From the NCBI RefSeq assembly GCF_010500215.1, contig NZ_JAAGOY010000007.1:496001-560000 (forward strand): 64,000 nucleotides of DNA, read 5' to 3'. This document shows, piece by piece, positions 1 through 7,891 of this stretch. The notes below the pieces were generated by a model. That model was given only the letters and a program-made list of their open reading frames with translations, was not told where the DNA came from and did not search any database. The stretch is from Aliiroseovarius sp. PrR006. Its GTDB lineage: Bacteria > Pseudomonadota > Alphaproteobacteria > Rhodobacterales > Rhodobacteraceae. How positions within the stretch are numbered: the stretch's first letter is position 1; every line of letters begins with the position of its first letter. The position numbers and the translations under genes are program-made.

Positions 1-82
1 CGAGGTGCGCGCAGATGGTGAATTGCTAACCTGCCAGCCCGCCGACGTACTGCCCATGGCCCAGCGCTATTTCATGTTCTGA
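1..82 (+). CDS. ureC: Urease alpha subunit, C-terminal end only
   Basis: Only the last 26 codons lie in the window. Reading from base 2 they end in PMAQRYFMF followed by TGA at 80-82, which is the usual ending of the nickel-binding catalytic subunit of urease. The gene runs off the left edge, so the active site is not visible. The identity is supported by the accessory genes ureE, ureF and ureG that follow in the same direction, the first starting 7 bases after this stop. Confidence 0.9.
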   Translation, partial: EVRADGELLTCQPADVLPMAQRYFMF

Positions 83-89
83 GGAGCGA

Positions 90-530
90 ATGATGCACCT
101 TCCCACCACACACAAAGTGACCCAAAGCCATCATGGCGACGACCATGTGACACTGGACTATGACGCCCGGTTCCTGCGCCGCAAAGTGCTGACCAGCAAT
201 GGCGGTATCCAGTTTCTTGTCGATCTGGACCAGACGGCCTCTTTGAACCGTGGTGATGCGTTCCAACTGGATGACGGTCGCCTGATCGAGATTGTCCCGG
301 CCAGCGAAGCACTGATGGAAGTCACGGGCGATCTGACCCGGTTGGCGTGGCATATCGGCAATCGCCATACCCCTTGCCAGATCGAAGACGGTCGGCTTCT
401 GATCCAACATGATCACGTCCTGCGCGACATGCTGGAGCAGCTCGGCGCGACCCTGCGCGATGTCGTCGAGCCTTTCACGCCCGAAGGCGGCGCCTATGGC
501 CACGGACGGACCCATGGCCACGCCCACTGA
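90..530 (+). CDS. ureE: Urease accessory protein UreE, nickel chaperone
   Basis: This 146-residue protein delivers nickel to the urease activation complex in the cytoplasm. It has the UreE pattern of an N-terminal chaperone domain (about residues 15-75), a metal-binding middle domain containing HVLRDMLEQLG, and a short histidine-rich tail ([10 protein letters not shown]) that should bind nickel. Two ATG codons are adjacent (90 and 93). A GAGGAG ribosome site directly after the ureC stop serves either. The end overlaps the start of ureF, so the two are probably translationally coupled. Length is typical of the family. Confidence 0.93.
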   Translation: MMHLPTTHKVTQSHHGDDHVTLDYDARFLRRKVLTSNGGIQFLVDLDQTASLNRGDAFQLDDGRLIEIVPASEALMEVTGDLTRLAWHIGNRHTPCQIEDGRLLIQHDHVLRDMLEQLGATLRDVVEPFTPEGGAYGHGRTHGHAH

Positions 531-1167
531 CGCCCAGATCCTGACCCTGACCCAATGGCTGTCACCTGCTTATCCCGTGGGGGCGTTTGCCTATTCGCAC
601 GGGTTGGAAGCCGCCGCCAATCAAGGCTGGGTTACGGACGCGCCCAGCCTTGAGGCGTGGTTGGAAGACGTGATCTGGCACGGTGCTGGACGGTCCGACG
701 CCCTTCTTCTGGCAGCTGCGTGGCGGGCAGAATGCGCCCATGAGATCGCCCAGATCGATACAACCGCCCGCGCCTTTGCAGCCTCCAAGGAACGTCTTTT
801 GGAGACGACCCAGCAAGGTGCAAGCTTTGCCTTGGTCACAAGCGACATCTGGGGAGGTGATCTGTCTGGATTGACCTATCCGGTTGCGCTTGGCGTGGCT
901 GCGTCCTGCCACGGCTTGCCGTTAGGACTGACCCAAACGATGTATCTGCAGGCCTTTCTGTCCAATCTGGTCGCTGCGGGTCAGCGGCTGTTACCGGTCG
1001 GTCAAACCGCAGGCCAAGCTATGCTGCAGCGCTTGTCCCAATCCTTGCCCGACCTCGCCAAAGAGACCGCGCATGGCGACTTGGATCACCTCGGCGCCAC
1101 CGCCTTCCTGTCCGACATCGCGTCGATGAAACACGAAACCCAATACTCAAGGATCTTTCGCTCATGA
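496..1167 (+). CDS. ureF: Urease accessory protein UreF
   Basis: UreF helps UreG and UreD open the apo-urease for nickel insertion and is an all-helical cytoplasmic protein. The sequence has the family signature near the start ([21 protein letters not shown]) and about 224 residues, normal for UreF. Two in-frame ATG codons inside the end of ureE are possible starts, 496 (MATDGP) and 514 (MATPTD); the frame stays open further upstream, but that part is the out-of-frame reading of ureE. The stop overlaps the ureG start in ATGA at 1164-1167, so the operon is tightly coupled. Confidence 0.92.
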   Translation: MATDGPMATPTDAQILTLTQWLSPAYPVGAFAYSHGLEAAANQGWVTDAPSLEAWLEDVIWHGAGRSDALLLAAAWRAECAHEIAQIDTTARAFAASKERLLETTQQGASFALVTSDIWGGDLSGLTYPVALGVAASCHGLPLGLTQTMYLQAFLSNLVAAGQRLLPVGQTAGQAMLQRLSQSLPDLAKETAHGDLDHLGATAFLSDIASMKHETQYSRIFRS

Positions 1168-1775
1168 CCAGCCCAAACGGCCCCCTTCGCATCGGTATCG
1201 GCGGCCCGGTGGGCGCCGGGAAGACCACCCTGACCGCTGCACTGTCCGAATTGTTGCGCGACACCCATTCGATTGGTGTCGTCACCAATGACATCTACAC
1301 GCAGGAAGACGCCGAGGCCCTGGTGCGAATGCAGGTCCTGCCCTCGGACAGGATCATCGGGGTCGAAACCGGTGGCTGTCCACACACGGCCATCCGCGAG
1401 GATGCCTCGATCAACATTGCGGCCGTGGCAGAAATGGTCGATCGACATCCAGATGTGGAAATCGTGTTGATTGAAAGTGGCGGCGACAACCTGTCCGCCA
1501 CCTTCAGTCCTGAACTTGCCGATCTTACCATCTATGTGATCGACGTGGCCGCTGGCGAGGAAATCCCCCGGAAAGGCGGGCCAGCCATCACCCGATCGGA
1601 TATTCTGGTGATCAACAAGACCGACCTAGCCCCTCACGTCGGCGCAAGTCTTGAAGTGATGAAGCGCGACGCGGCAAGGATGCGTCCAAACCTGCCAAAC
1701 CTGTTCACCAACTTGAAGAACCGCAGTGGGGTCGAAGATGTATGGAAGCACATTCGAGCTGTTGGCGGTGTGTAG
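1164..1775 (+). CDS. ureG: Urease accessory GTPase UreG
   Basis: UreG is the SIMIBI-class GTPase whose hydrolysis drives nickel insertion into urease. The 203-residue protein has the P-loop GPVGAGKT at residues 14-21, the CPH-type nickel-binding motif in [11 protein letters not shown], the ESGGDN switch region, and NKTD for guanine specificity. Its start overlaps ureF by 4 bases. It is the last urease gene here; after its stop at 1773-1775 the sequence enters a gene-poor stretch with no clear terminator. Confidence 0.96.
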   Translation: MTSPNGPLRIGIGGPVGAGKTTLTAALSELLRDTHSIGVVTNDIYTQEDAEALVRMQVLPSDRIIGVETGGCPHTAIREDASINIAAVAEMVDRHPDVEIVLIESGGDNLSATFSPELADLTIYVIDVAAGEEIPRKGGPAITRSDILVINKTDLAPHVGASLEVMKRDAARMRPNLPNLFTNLKNRSGVEDVWKHIRAVGGV

Positions 1776-1889
1776 GATGCACCATTTCCACCAGGCTTGT
1801 ACCACTCCCCCTAATCGTATGTCGTTGAGGCTATTGAAACGCTGCCGTAGACCTCGTCCTCTCCAATCGTAAAACAGACGCGATCATAG

Positions 1890-2189
1890 TTAAGATCAGC
1901 GATTTCGGCACCAGCTTACTCGACGGTAATCCCCCCGGGCAGGCGACGGACTGAGCGCGAACTTGCCCGTGAGCTGGATCAGATTAAGCCGAAGTTCCTT
2001 GGGTTCCTTCTGGACTGTGTCGTTCACGGTCTTGCTCACCTTGCCGAGGTTGAGCCACCTACGTCCGTTCGGATGGCTGACGCCGCGCACTGGCTTGTCG
2101 CTGCTGAGGGCGCAACAGGATTTGGCGATGGCGCGATCCTTGATGCCTTGGAGAACTTCTGGCGCAGACCGCTGTGGATGACACCCTAA
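1890..2189 (+). pseudogene. Remnant of a phage/plasmid-type ATPase (C-terminal part)
   Basis: A frame open from 1890 (after an in-frame TAG at 1887-1889) to the TAA at 2187-2189 reads about 99 residues with no usable start codon. It contains GRRRTERELARELDQIKPK, FLGFLLDCVVHGLAHLAEVE and VRMADAAHWLVAAEGATGFG. From memory this matches the C-terminal region of ATP-binding proteins annotated on prophages and plasmids of alphaproteobacteria, where a helix ending in LGALLDAV is followed by RMADFA-W. The conserved ATPase core is absent, so only a tail survives. The family assignment is from pattern memory and needs a database search. Confidence 0.55.
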
Positions 2190-2314
2190 ACGGATAGCGC
2201 CGAAGCGGTGACATAGGGTCACTAGTGCCCGTGCGGCGTCACCTAGAAGCCATCATGTGGGGCAATTCTCTGAGGAACAGAACGTCTCAACCTGCAAGAT
2301 GTGGCTGCCACCAC

Positions 2315-2390
2315 ATTTTACGATCTTCGCGGGCGATTTTACGATCATTTTGCGCTTTGGCGGGCTCCTGTCTTCTATGATTTTACGTAC
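2315..2390 (+). promoter_or_regulatory. Three ATTTTACG direct repeats upstream of a DUF1127 gene
   Basis: ATTTTACGATC occurs at 2315-2325 and 2336-2346, and ATTTTACGTAC at 2380-2390. The spacings are 21 and 44 bp, close to two and four helical turns, so all three lie on about the same face of the DNA. The array ends 60 bp before the ATG at 2451, a position expected for activator or repressor sites. No known consensus was recognised; the role is inferred from spacing alone. Confidence 0.45.
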
Positions 2391-2450
2391 GCTTTGCGAC
2401 GGAGTGGCAATCTGGGTTCATCGAACAAAACATCAAACGGGGACGAGAAA

Positions 2451-2702
2451 ATGACCACCAAGACCGACACAGCCCGCACTTCCATGAGCAGCAAAACCTC
2501 ATTCTGGCTTCGCGCCCTGAACTGGGTGGCCGATCGTGACGCCGCTTATCGTTCTGCACAGAAGCTTCGGTCCATGCCTGACGAGCGGCTAGAGGACATG
2601 GGGATTACCCGCGAACAGACAGAAATGAAGCTTGATCAACGCAAGCCTCGCAAAGCCCGCAGCAACACCTCGCACAAACTTGTTGCCCACAAATTCGGAT
2701 AA
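2451..2702 (+). CDS. DUF1127 domain small basic protein
   Basis: An 83-residue protein with the DUF1127 core at about residues 32-62 (RDAAYRSAQKLRSMPDERLE then DMGITREQ), a short helical motif found in small alphaproteobacterial proteins. Some family members act in RNA turnover or phosphate and carbon regulation; nothing here shows which. The C-terminus is strongly basic (KPRKARSNTSHK). The ATG at 2451 follows GGGGACGAG; upstream extension of the frame to 2301 runs through the direct repeats and is unlikely to be coding. A strong terminator follows at 2768. Confidence 0.8.
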   Translation: MTTKTDTARTSMSSKTSFWLRALNWVADRDAAYRSAQKLRSMPDERLEDMGITREQTEMKLDQRKPRKARSNTSHKLVAHKFG

Positions 2703-2767
2703 GTACGGGACACCAACCGCCGAGACGGCCTCATCAAAAAGGTCGCAACCGCGCAAGACCAATTGAA

Positions 2768-2805
2768 GACGCCAGTTAGCCGAATCTAACTGGCGTCAGT
2801 TTTTG
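2768..2805 (+). terminator. Rho-independent terminator after the DUF1127 gene
   Basis: A perfect 12-bp stem, GACGCCAGTTAG at 2768-2779 with CTAACTGGCGTC at 2786-2797, has a 6-base loop and is followed by AGTTTTT. It ends the DUF1127 transcript before the regulator gene. Confidence 0.85.
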
Positions 2806-2818
2806 CACGACGCTCTGA

Positions 2819-2874
2819 ATGTGCGTTTCATCGGCTGATCATGCCGCGCGCCCTTCCCCACACAAAACGCACAT
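2819..2874. promoter_or_regulatory. 10-bp inverted repeat upstream of the SARP-type regulator gene
   Basis: ATGTGCGTTT at 2819-2828 is matched by its exact reverse complement AAACGCACAT at 2865-2874. The arms are 46 bp apart, and the second arm ends 34 bp before the ATG at 2909. No T-run follows, so a terminator is unlikely; a two-site operator is the simpler reading. Confidence 0.4.
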
Positions 2875-2908
2875 GTTGACGAACTCTGCCAAAATGCAAT
2901 GATTGTGT

Positions 2909-4573
2909 ATGGAGCATTTAAGCCGCACCAAGCCCCTGACAATAAGATTACACGGAGCCCTCGCCGTTTCGGACGGCTTTGCCAAGACCGTTGCGGGGTT
3001 ATCGCGGCGCGGACAGGGAATGTTGGCATATCTATGCCTGCAGCCCGGAATGCGAGCGGAGCGAACACGCCTTGCTGACTTACTTTGGAGCGATCGTTTG
3101 GAAGAGCAAGCTCGTGCGTCATTACGGCAAGAGCTGTCGCAACTTCGGAAAAATCTGCCCGAGGGGGTGCTGTCGACCGACAGGCAATCAGTCTGGCTCG
3201 ATCAGGATCTGGTTGCTGTGCAGAATGATAGAAAAGGTGAACTGCTTGAAGGCTTCGATCTAAAGTCGGAAGGGTTTGAGGATTGGCTTCGAGAGGCGCG
3301 GTCCGCCAATGCGCCTGATCCAAGCGCAGACCCTGACGAGCACGGAACCCCTGTTTTCGCGTCACGCCCCGCTGTGTTGCTGTACTCGTTCGAGGCGCTA
3401 TCCAATGCGCCTGATGACGAGATGATCGCGGCCGGTCTTGCCGCCGATCTTAAGACAACCCTTAGCTATTGGCGCCGTTTCCCAGTGATAGGGCCAGAGG
3501 CAATCGGCTGGAAGACAGCAAAGGAGTTGGATCTGCGCTCCGCAGCCGAACTCGTCAAAGCGGTTTATGCCATTACCGGAACGACCCGGTGCCTGGGTGG
3601 AAAACTGAAAATTACGGTTGATCTGAGTGAGACTGAAAATGGGCGGCTTCTCTGGTCCCAGCAGTTTGAAGGCACGCTGGAAGACATCTTCAACTTTCAA
3701 GAAGAAGTCAGCCGAGCCATCGTCGCGCAGATCGAACCTCAGCTGTCGCACGCAGAGGCAACGCGTATTGAAAGAACCCGCCCGAAGTCGATTGGACCAT
3801 GGCAACTGCTCGCCCAAGCAGATGACATCGACAGGAAACGCGGCGAGGCCTACGGAACCATTGAAAGCAACCAAGAGCAGGTCGAATTGATGGACAAGGC
3901 CTTGGAAATTCAACCCGATTTCGCACCGGCCCTTGCTCGGAAGGCGCGCGTTCACTTTCGTGAGGGATTGCTAAGTTGGGTCGAGGACCGAGCCGTTTCC
4001 TATGCCAATGCGCTTGAACTCTGCAAACGCGCGCTCGAAATTGATCCGGAAAACTGGGAAGCGCACGCGTTCTCGGGTCTGGTCAACATCTTCGGCTATC
4101 ACAACTATGAACTCGGTGCCTACCATGGCTCGGAAGCGATCAGGTTGAACCCATCAGCAACGATCGCACGTCAAGCCTGTGGTTGCAGTCTTGAATGGAT
4201 TGGCAAGCCTGAGGAAGCTCTCGAGCATCTGTATTTCATCTTCCGACTTGACCCATCATATGTCGGTCGAGCGGCGGTGCTCGGCGACATCACGACCTGC
4301 GAAATGTTTCTTGGAAACCGCGAAGCTTCCCTTGATGCAGCCCGGCAGCTTTTTGCAATTTCAGCAGACTATGCGAGAGGCCTGCAAAGATGCGTATCCA
4401 CCTTCGGATTTTTCGGAGAACAAGAGCCAGCACAAGACGCGCTTGCCCGACTAAAGCAATTACAACCTGACTTCGATACAAACTATGTCCGCGAAACCTA
4501 TCCCTACGCGCGGGAGCAGGATCTAGACACCATTCTGACGGGTTTCAGCAACGCAGGCGCCTTCCAAGACTGA
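2909..4573 (+). CDS. Winged-helix / TolB-like / TPR transcriptional regulator
   Basis: A 554-residue cytoplasmic regulator with three parts. Residues about 10-100 form an OmpR/SARP-like winged helix (LSRRGQGMLAYLCLQPG, RTRLADLLWSD, ASLRQELSQLRKNL), followed by a short activator-domain-like stretch. Residues about 150-290 resemble the TolB/FlgO-like domain seen in adenylate-cyclase-type regulators (ITGTTRCLGGKLKITVDLSE, GRLLWSQQFEG). The rest is a series of TPR-type helices (KALEIQPDFAPALARKARVH, ALEIDPENWEAHAFSGLVN). The ATG at 2909 is chosen over an upstream TTG because the family starts close to the winged helix. No cyclase catalytic domain is present. Ligand and targets are unknown; the neighbouring DUF1326 gene is a candidate. 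Confidence 0.75.
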   Translation: MEHLSRTKPLTIRLHGALAVSDGFAKTVAGLSRRGQGMLAYLCLQPGMRAERTRLADLLWSDRLEEQARASLRQELSQLRKNLPEGVLSTDRQSVWLDQDLVAVQNDRKGELLEGFDLKSEGFEDWLREARSANAPDPSADPDEHGTPVFASRPAVLLYSFEALSNAPDDEMIAAGLAADLKTTLSYWRRFPVIGPEAIGWKTAKELDLRSAAELVKAVYAITGTTRCLGGKLKITVDLSETENGRLLWSQQFEGTLEDIFNFQEEVSRAIVAQIEPQLSHAEATRIERTRPKSIGPWQLLAQADDIDRKRGEAYGTIESNQEQVELMDKALEIQPDFAPALARKARVHFREGLLSWVEDRAVSYANALELCKRALEIDPENWEAHAFSGLVNIFGYHNYELGAYHGSEAIRLNPSATIARQACGCSLEWIGKPEEALEHLYFIFRLDPSYVGRAAVLGDITTCEMFLGNREASLDAARQLFAISADYARGLQRCVSTFGFFGEQEPAQDALARLKQLQPDFDTNYVRETYPYAREQDLDTILTGFSNAGAFQD

Positions 4574-4845
4574 CTAAGATGGTCTGATCAGACACCATCA
4601 ATGTCTCGCCGGCTGCTATAGGTTTCTTCCTTCCCCTCTTACCCGGCAATCGATGTCAGGCACATGTCGCATCGCAAACAGCCGCACGGATGCCAGCACC
4701 GAAGTTTGGTTCAGTGAAGAGGATGTGATACACTGATCGAAGGTGGAAGGTCTTTCCATTAATCCATTTCACGAGTTCATAGCCCTTCCGACCGTCCGAG
4801 GTACGACGTCGAGCACTTATAGCAAATGCTAGGGAGGACTAAGTC

Positions 4846-5484
4846 GTGACTCAGTGGAGCATAGAGGGAAGAGAACTAGTAAACTGCAATTGTAACTTCG
4901 GTTGTCCGTGTCAGTTCAGCGTCTTACCGACCGATGGTTACTGTGAAGCCGCAATCGTTTATGACATCAAGAAAGGCCATTACGGCGACACAAGTCTGGA
5001 TGGTGTACGTGCGGCTGCGGTCTATAAATGGCCTGGGGCCATTCACGAAGGTAACGGCCAGATGCAAATCATCGTTGATGAGAACGCATCGGAGGACCAG
5101 CGGGCCGCCATGGAAGCGATCATCAAGGGTGAAGACACCGAGGAAATGGCGACCATGTGGTTCGTTTACTCGAAAATGGCGCCGACAAAACACGAGACGT
5201 TAACCGCACCAATCAATGTCGACATGGATATGGATGAGCGGACGGGAAGTGCAAAAGTCGATGGTGTTTTTGAACTCAACGCCAAACCCATTCCTCACAT
5301 CGTGCTAGGCACACCGCATCGGGCGCGGATCAATCTGCCCATGGGGTTCGAATATGATGTGGCGGAAGCCGCAAGTGGCAGCACAACGATTTCCGGCGGC
5401 GCCATCGCTTTGGAGCGCACAAGTGACAGCCATGCGCATTTCGCCAAGCTAAACCTGACCGGATCCGGAGTGATCGGGCACTAG
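4846..5484 (+). CDS. DUF1326 family protein, cysteine-rich
   Basis: A 212-residue soluble protein of the DUF1326 family, whose function is not established. The N-terminus carries a C-x-C-x3-C-x-C cluster (C14, C16, C20, C22; NCNCNFGCPC) and a further cysteine at 33, which looks like a metal or thiol site. The GTG start at 4846 is preceded by a strong AGGGAGG site. The next gene begins 10 bases after the stop and encodes a DUF2182 membrane protein, the usual partner of this family, so the two are one transcript. The 272-base gap before it contains no gene; a hairpin at 4578-4599 has no T-run. Confidence 0.85.
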   Translation: MTQWSIEGRELVNCNCNFGCPCQFSVLPTDGYCEAAIVYDIKKGHYGDTSLDGVRAAAVYKWPGAIHEGNGQMQIIVDENASEDQRAAMEAIIKGEDTEEMATMWFVYSKMAPTKHETLTAPINVDMDMDERTGSAKVDGVFELNAKPIPHIVLGTPHRARINLPMGFEYDVAEAASGSTTISGGAIALERTSDSHAHFAKLNLTGSGVIGH

Positions 5485-5494
5485 GTCGACGAAC

Positions 5495-6334
5495 ATGGAT
5501 AATCTTAACCACCCAAATGGGCCCGGGGCAATAGAGCGCTTGCTGGGTGCAGACAGGGCAATTGTGCTAAGCGCCGTTGCCCTGATCGTCCTGTTTTCAG
5601 CAGTCTACACTGTCTTAGGGATCGGAATGCAGATGTCGGCCATCGATATGACACGCATGGCCCGCCCAATAGGAAATCCGATGGCCATGGGGACCGGACC
5701 GACATGGACGATCGGCTATATCGCCCTGACCTTCCTGATGTGGTGGGTCATGATGATCGCCATGATGACCCCCAGCGCCACGCCAACACTTCTTCTATAT
5801 TCAGCAATGAAACGTGTCAGCGCCGAGCCCGAATCGACCCCGCAATACACGCTTTTCTTTCTGTTCGGGTACCTGCTTTCCTGGGCGGCATTCAGTGCGT
5901 TTGCGGTGGCCCTACAATCAAAGTTGCAGTCACTGGGATTGATATCGCCGCAGATGATGACGCTGAACTCGCAGCTGATCGCTGGGATAGTTCTGATCGG
6001 CGCAGGGCTCTATCAATTCACATCTCTCAAGCAAGCATGTCTACGCCGCTGCCAGTCCCCGGCGCAGTTTCTAACCAAACACCGCCGGACAGGCAAAACC
6101 GGCGCATTGTTGATGGGGGTACACCATGGCTCCTACTGCCTAGGATGCTGTTGGGCGCTTATGGCGCTGTTATTCGTGGGCGGGGTCATGAACCTGTATT
6201 GGATCACCGGCTTGGCAATCTATGTCGCCCTTGAAAAACTGACAGCGCAGGGGCAACGTCTTGCACGCGTCGCGGGTGTCGCCTTGTTTTGCTTCGGTGC
6301 ATACCTGTTGCTCGCACACTTCAGCGCCGTATAG
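5495..6334 (+). CDS. DUF2182 predicted metal-binding membrane protein
   Basis: A 279-residue inner-membrane protein with about six to seven hydrophobic segments. It has the DUF2182 features: a WWVMMIAMMTPS segment at residues 83-94, a CLRRC pair (C182, C186), and HHGSYCLGCCW at 210-220 placed just before a membrane helix. The histidines, cysteines and methionine-rich helix suggest a metal path across the membrane, possibly copper, but this is inference from residues only. It is co-transcribed with the DUF1326 gene. A weak hairpin at 6352-6370 follows. Confidence 0.85.
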   Translation: MDNLNHPNGPGAIERLLGADRAIVLSAVALIVLFSAVYTVLGIGMQMSAIDMTRMARPIGNPMAMGTGPTWTIGYIALTFLMWWVMMIAMMTPSATPTLLLYSAMKRVSAEPESTPQYTLFFLFGYLLSWAAFSAFAVALQSKLQSLGLISPQMMTLNSQLIAGIVLIGAGLYQFTSLKQACLRRCQSPAQFLTKHRRTGKTGALLMGVHHGSYCLGCCWALMALLFVGGVMNLYWITGLAIYVALEKLTAQGQRLARVAGVALFCFGAYLLLAHFSAV

Positions 6335-6351
6335 GGCGGCTCTGACGCAAC

Positions 6352-6370
6352 AAACTCCTGTTTTGAGTTT
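6352..6370 (+). terminator. Weak hairpin after the DUF2182 gene
   Basis: AAACTC at 6352-6357 pairs with GAGTTT at 6365-6370 around a loop containing TTTT. The stem is short and AT-rich, so termination here is uncertain. Confidence 0.25.
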
Positions 6371-6396
6371 CTCTTCACATTAGCCACCCAAACCGA

Positions 6397-6440
6397 GTGA
6401 CACAGAGGTGACACAGGACTGCATGCAAACTGGTGACACA
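6397..6440. repeat. Three direct copies of GTGACACA beside the tRNA
   Basis: GTGACACAG at 6397-6405 and 6408-6416 and GTGACACA at 6433-6440 lie between the DUF2182 gene and the 3' end of tRNA-Ala. The copies are 11 and 25 bp apart. Function unknown; they could be protein-binding sites or residue of an element at the tRNA. Confidence 0.4.
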
Positions 6441-6506
6441 ATGCGCGAACGGTAGACGGATACCATCTAACCGGTTCTAACCATTGCCAAATCTGGGAAT
6501 GAGATT

Positions 6507-6582
<76 letters not shown>

Positions 6583-6680
6583 ATCCGTGACAGCCATGTT
6601 GCTGCCTGTGCGCGGTATTTATGCAAAGGCGCGAGGGGGTTCAACCCAAAAAGCGCGCCTTTGCAAAAAATCTTTGACGC

Positions 6681-7001
6681 TTATTCGTCGTCGTCCGCTG
6701 GCATGTCCGCGATTTCGTCCAGCGACACTTCTTCATCATCGTCGTCGTCCAGAACATCATCGCCCAGATCAACATCGGATGCGTCGTCATCTTCCAGAAC
6801 GGCATCTGCGTCTTCGACCAGATCGTCCTTCATGACTGCTTTGTCTTCTTTGTCGGCAACCATCGTGCGCGACCCTTTGCCGGTCTCCACGTTCACGACC
6901 TCACCCGTATAGGGGCTGACTACCGGATCGGCGTTCAGGTCGTAAAAGCGTTTTCCGGTTGTCGGGCATACACGTTTGACGCCCCATTCAGCTTTGGGCA
7001 T
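6681..7001 (-). CDS. TIGR02300-type FYDLN acidic protein
   Basis: A 106-residue protein of the FYDLN acid-tail family, function unknown. The N-terminal third is basic and conserved (WGVKRVCPTTGKRFYDLN), and the C-terminal half is almost entirely Asp/Glu (DDDDDEEVSLDE). Many family members carry two CxxC knuckles around FYDLN; here the positions read CPTT and SPYT, so a zinc site is unlikely. The ATG at 7001 follows GGAAAGGG and matches the family start (MPKAEWG). The frame continues upstream, but that part is the antisense of the next gene region. Confidence 0.85.
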   Translation of the reverse strand: MPKAEWGVKRVCPTTGKRFYDLNADPVVSPYTGEVVNVETGKGSRTMVADKEDKAVMKDDLVEDADAVLEDDDASDVDLGDDVLDDDDDEEVSLDEIADMPADDDE

Positions 7002-7127
7002 TTGAAACCCTTTCCGTTCATACTGACTCATCTGAGATTTCAGGCAACTGCCACAATGCTGCAAGGGTGTCAAAGCCTTTTGCAGCGAAGGGTTGACGTT
7101 GGACGGATTCAAGCCGCATTGAGGGGC

Positions 7128-7859
7128 ATGTTGTTTCGAAATTCACGCAATCGGCTAACGGAAAGCTCCACTGTGACCTTGGGGGCATCAGATCCAGTCG
7201 AGGTCGAACTGCGGGCTTCGAAACGCGCGCGCAGGCTGTCTTTGCGTGTGTCCCGGCTGGATGGACGCGTGACGCTGACTGCGCCTTACGGTGCTAACAG
7301 GGATGAAGCCATCGGGTTCGCCACCGAGCGTCTGGAGTGGATCCGGGGTCATCTGGCGCAGACTGCACCCAGCGAGATTCCGGGTGTTGGCTCCTCCCTG
7401 CCCTTTCGTGGGCAGAGCGTGACGCTGGCGCGCGGTCAGACGCGGGTGGTCGAGATTGTGGGCGATCGCATGTTTCTGCCGCCACAATCCCCCGACCGCG
7501 ACGCGATCCGGGCCGAGGCCTTCCTGAAGGAAGCCGCCCGTGCGGCGCTCGTGACCGCCAGCGACACCTATGCGGCGAAGGTTGGGCGGAACTACGGGCG
7601 CATCACGCTACGCGACACACGTTCGCGCTGGGGATCATGCAGCTCTCGCGGGAACCTGAGCTATTCTTGGCGGCTGATCATGGCCCCACCCGAAGTGCTG
7701 GACTATGTCGCCGCCCACGAGGTTGCACATTTGGTGCATATGGACCACTCACGGGCGTTCTGGGCACAAGTCGAAGCCATCTTTCCAAACTACCAAGCCC
7801 CTCGGAAATGGTTGAAGGACAACGGGACAGATCTGCATCGATATCGCTTTCGCGATTGA
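7128..7859 (+). CDS. YgjP-like SprT/M48-type metal-dependent hydrolase
   Basis: A protein of about 243 residues with the YgjP/DUF45 zinc-metalloprotease motif HEVAHLVHMDHSRAFW (HExxH plus a third histidine) and the preceding RSRWGSCSSRGNLSYSWRL signature. It is predicted cytoplasmic. The start is uncertain: ATG 7128 follows GAGGGG closely, while GTG 7173 has GGAAAG at a better distance; the frame stays open to 7002. The stop at 7857-7859 lies only 12 bp before the palindrome that precedes the GntR gene. Confidence 0.85.
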   Translation: MLFRNSRNRLTESSTVTLGASDPVEVELRASKRARRLSLRVSRLDGRVTLTAPYGANRDEAIGFATERLEWIRGHLAQTAPSEIPGVGSSLPFRGQSVTLARGQTRVVEIVGDRMFLPPQSPDRDAIRAEAFLKEAARAALVTASDTYAAKVGRNYGRITLRDTRSRWGSCSSRGNLSYSWRLIMAPPEVLDYVAAHEVAHLVHMDHSRAFWAQVEAIFPNYQAPRKWLKDNGTDLHRYRFRD

Positions 7860-7871
7860 CCCACCCGGCTT

Positions 7872-7883
7872 TTGTGATCACAA
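7872..7883. promoter_or_regulatory. TTGTGATCACAA palindrome at the GntR gene start
   Basis: A perfect 12-bp palindrome whose core TGTGATCACA (7873-7882) also occurs in pairs before sucC and sdhC. It ends 9 bases before the ATG at 7892, so a bound protein would block the start region. A GntR/FadR-type operator used for self-repression is the natural reading. Confidence 0.65.
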
Positions 7884-7891
7884 TTACGCGT

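Larger units (their letters stand above)
1776..2450. other. Gene-poor stretch between ureG and a DUF1127 gene
   Basis: These 675 bases hold no intact gene that I can support. They contain a decayed ATPase fragment (about 1890-2189) and a regulatory-looking region with three ATTTTACG direct repeats (2315-2390) just before the next gene. Open frames on the minus strand over the fragment resemble no family I recognise and look like shadows. The rest, including 1776-1889 and 2190-2314, shows nothing recognisable. Confidence 0.6.

Noticed and set aside
4578-4599. Hairpin GATGGTCTGA/TCAGACACCATC after the TPR regulator as a terminator
   Set aside because: It has a two-base bulge, no proper loop and no T-run.
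7337-7891. An N-terminal extension of the GntR protein by 185 residues
   Set aside because: It overlaps the metalloprotease gene in another frame, and the ATG at 7892 gives the normal GntR start.
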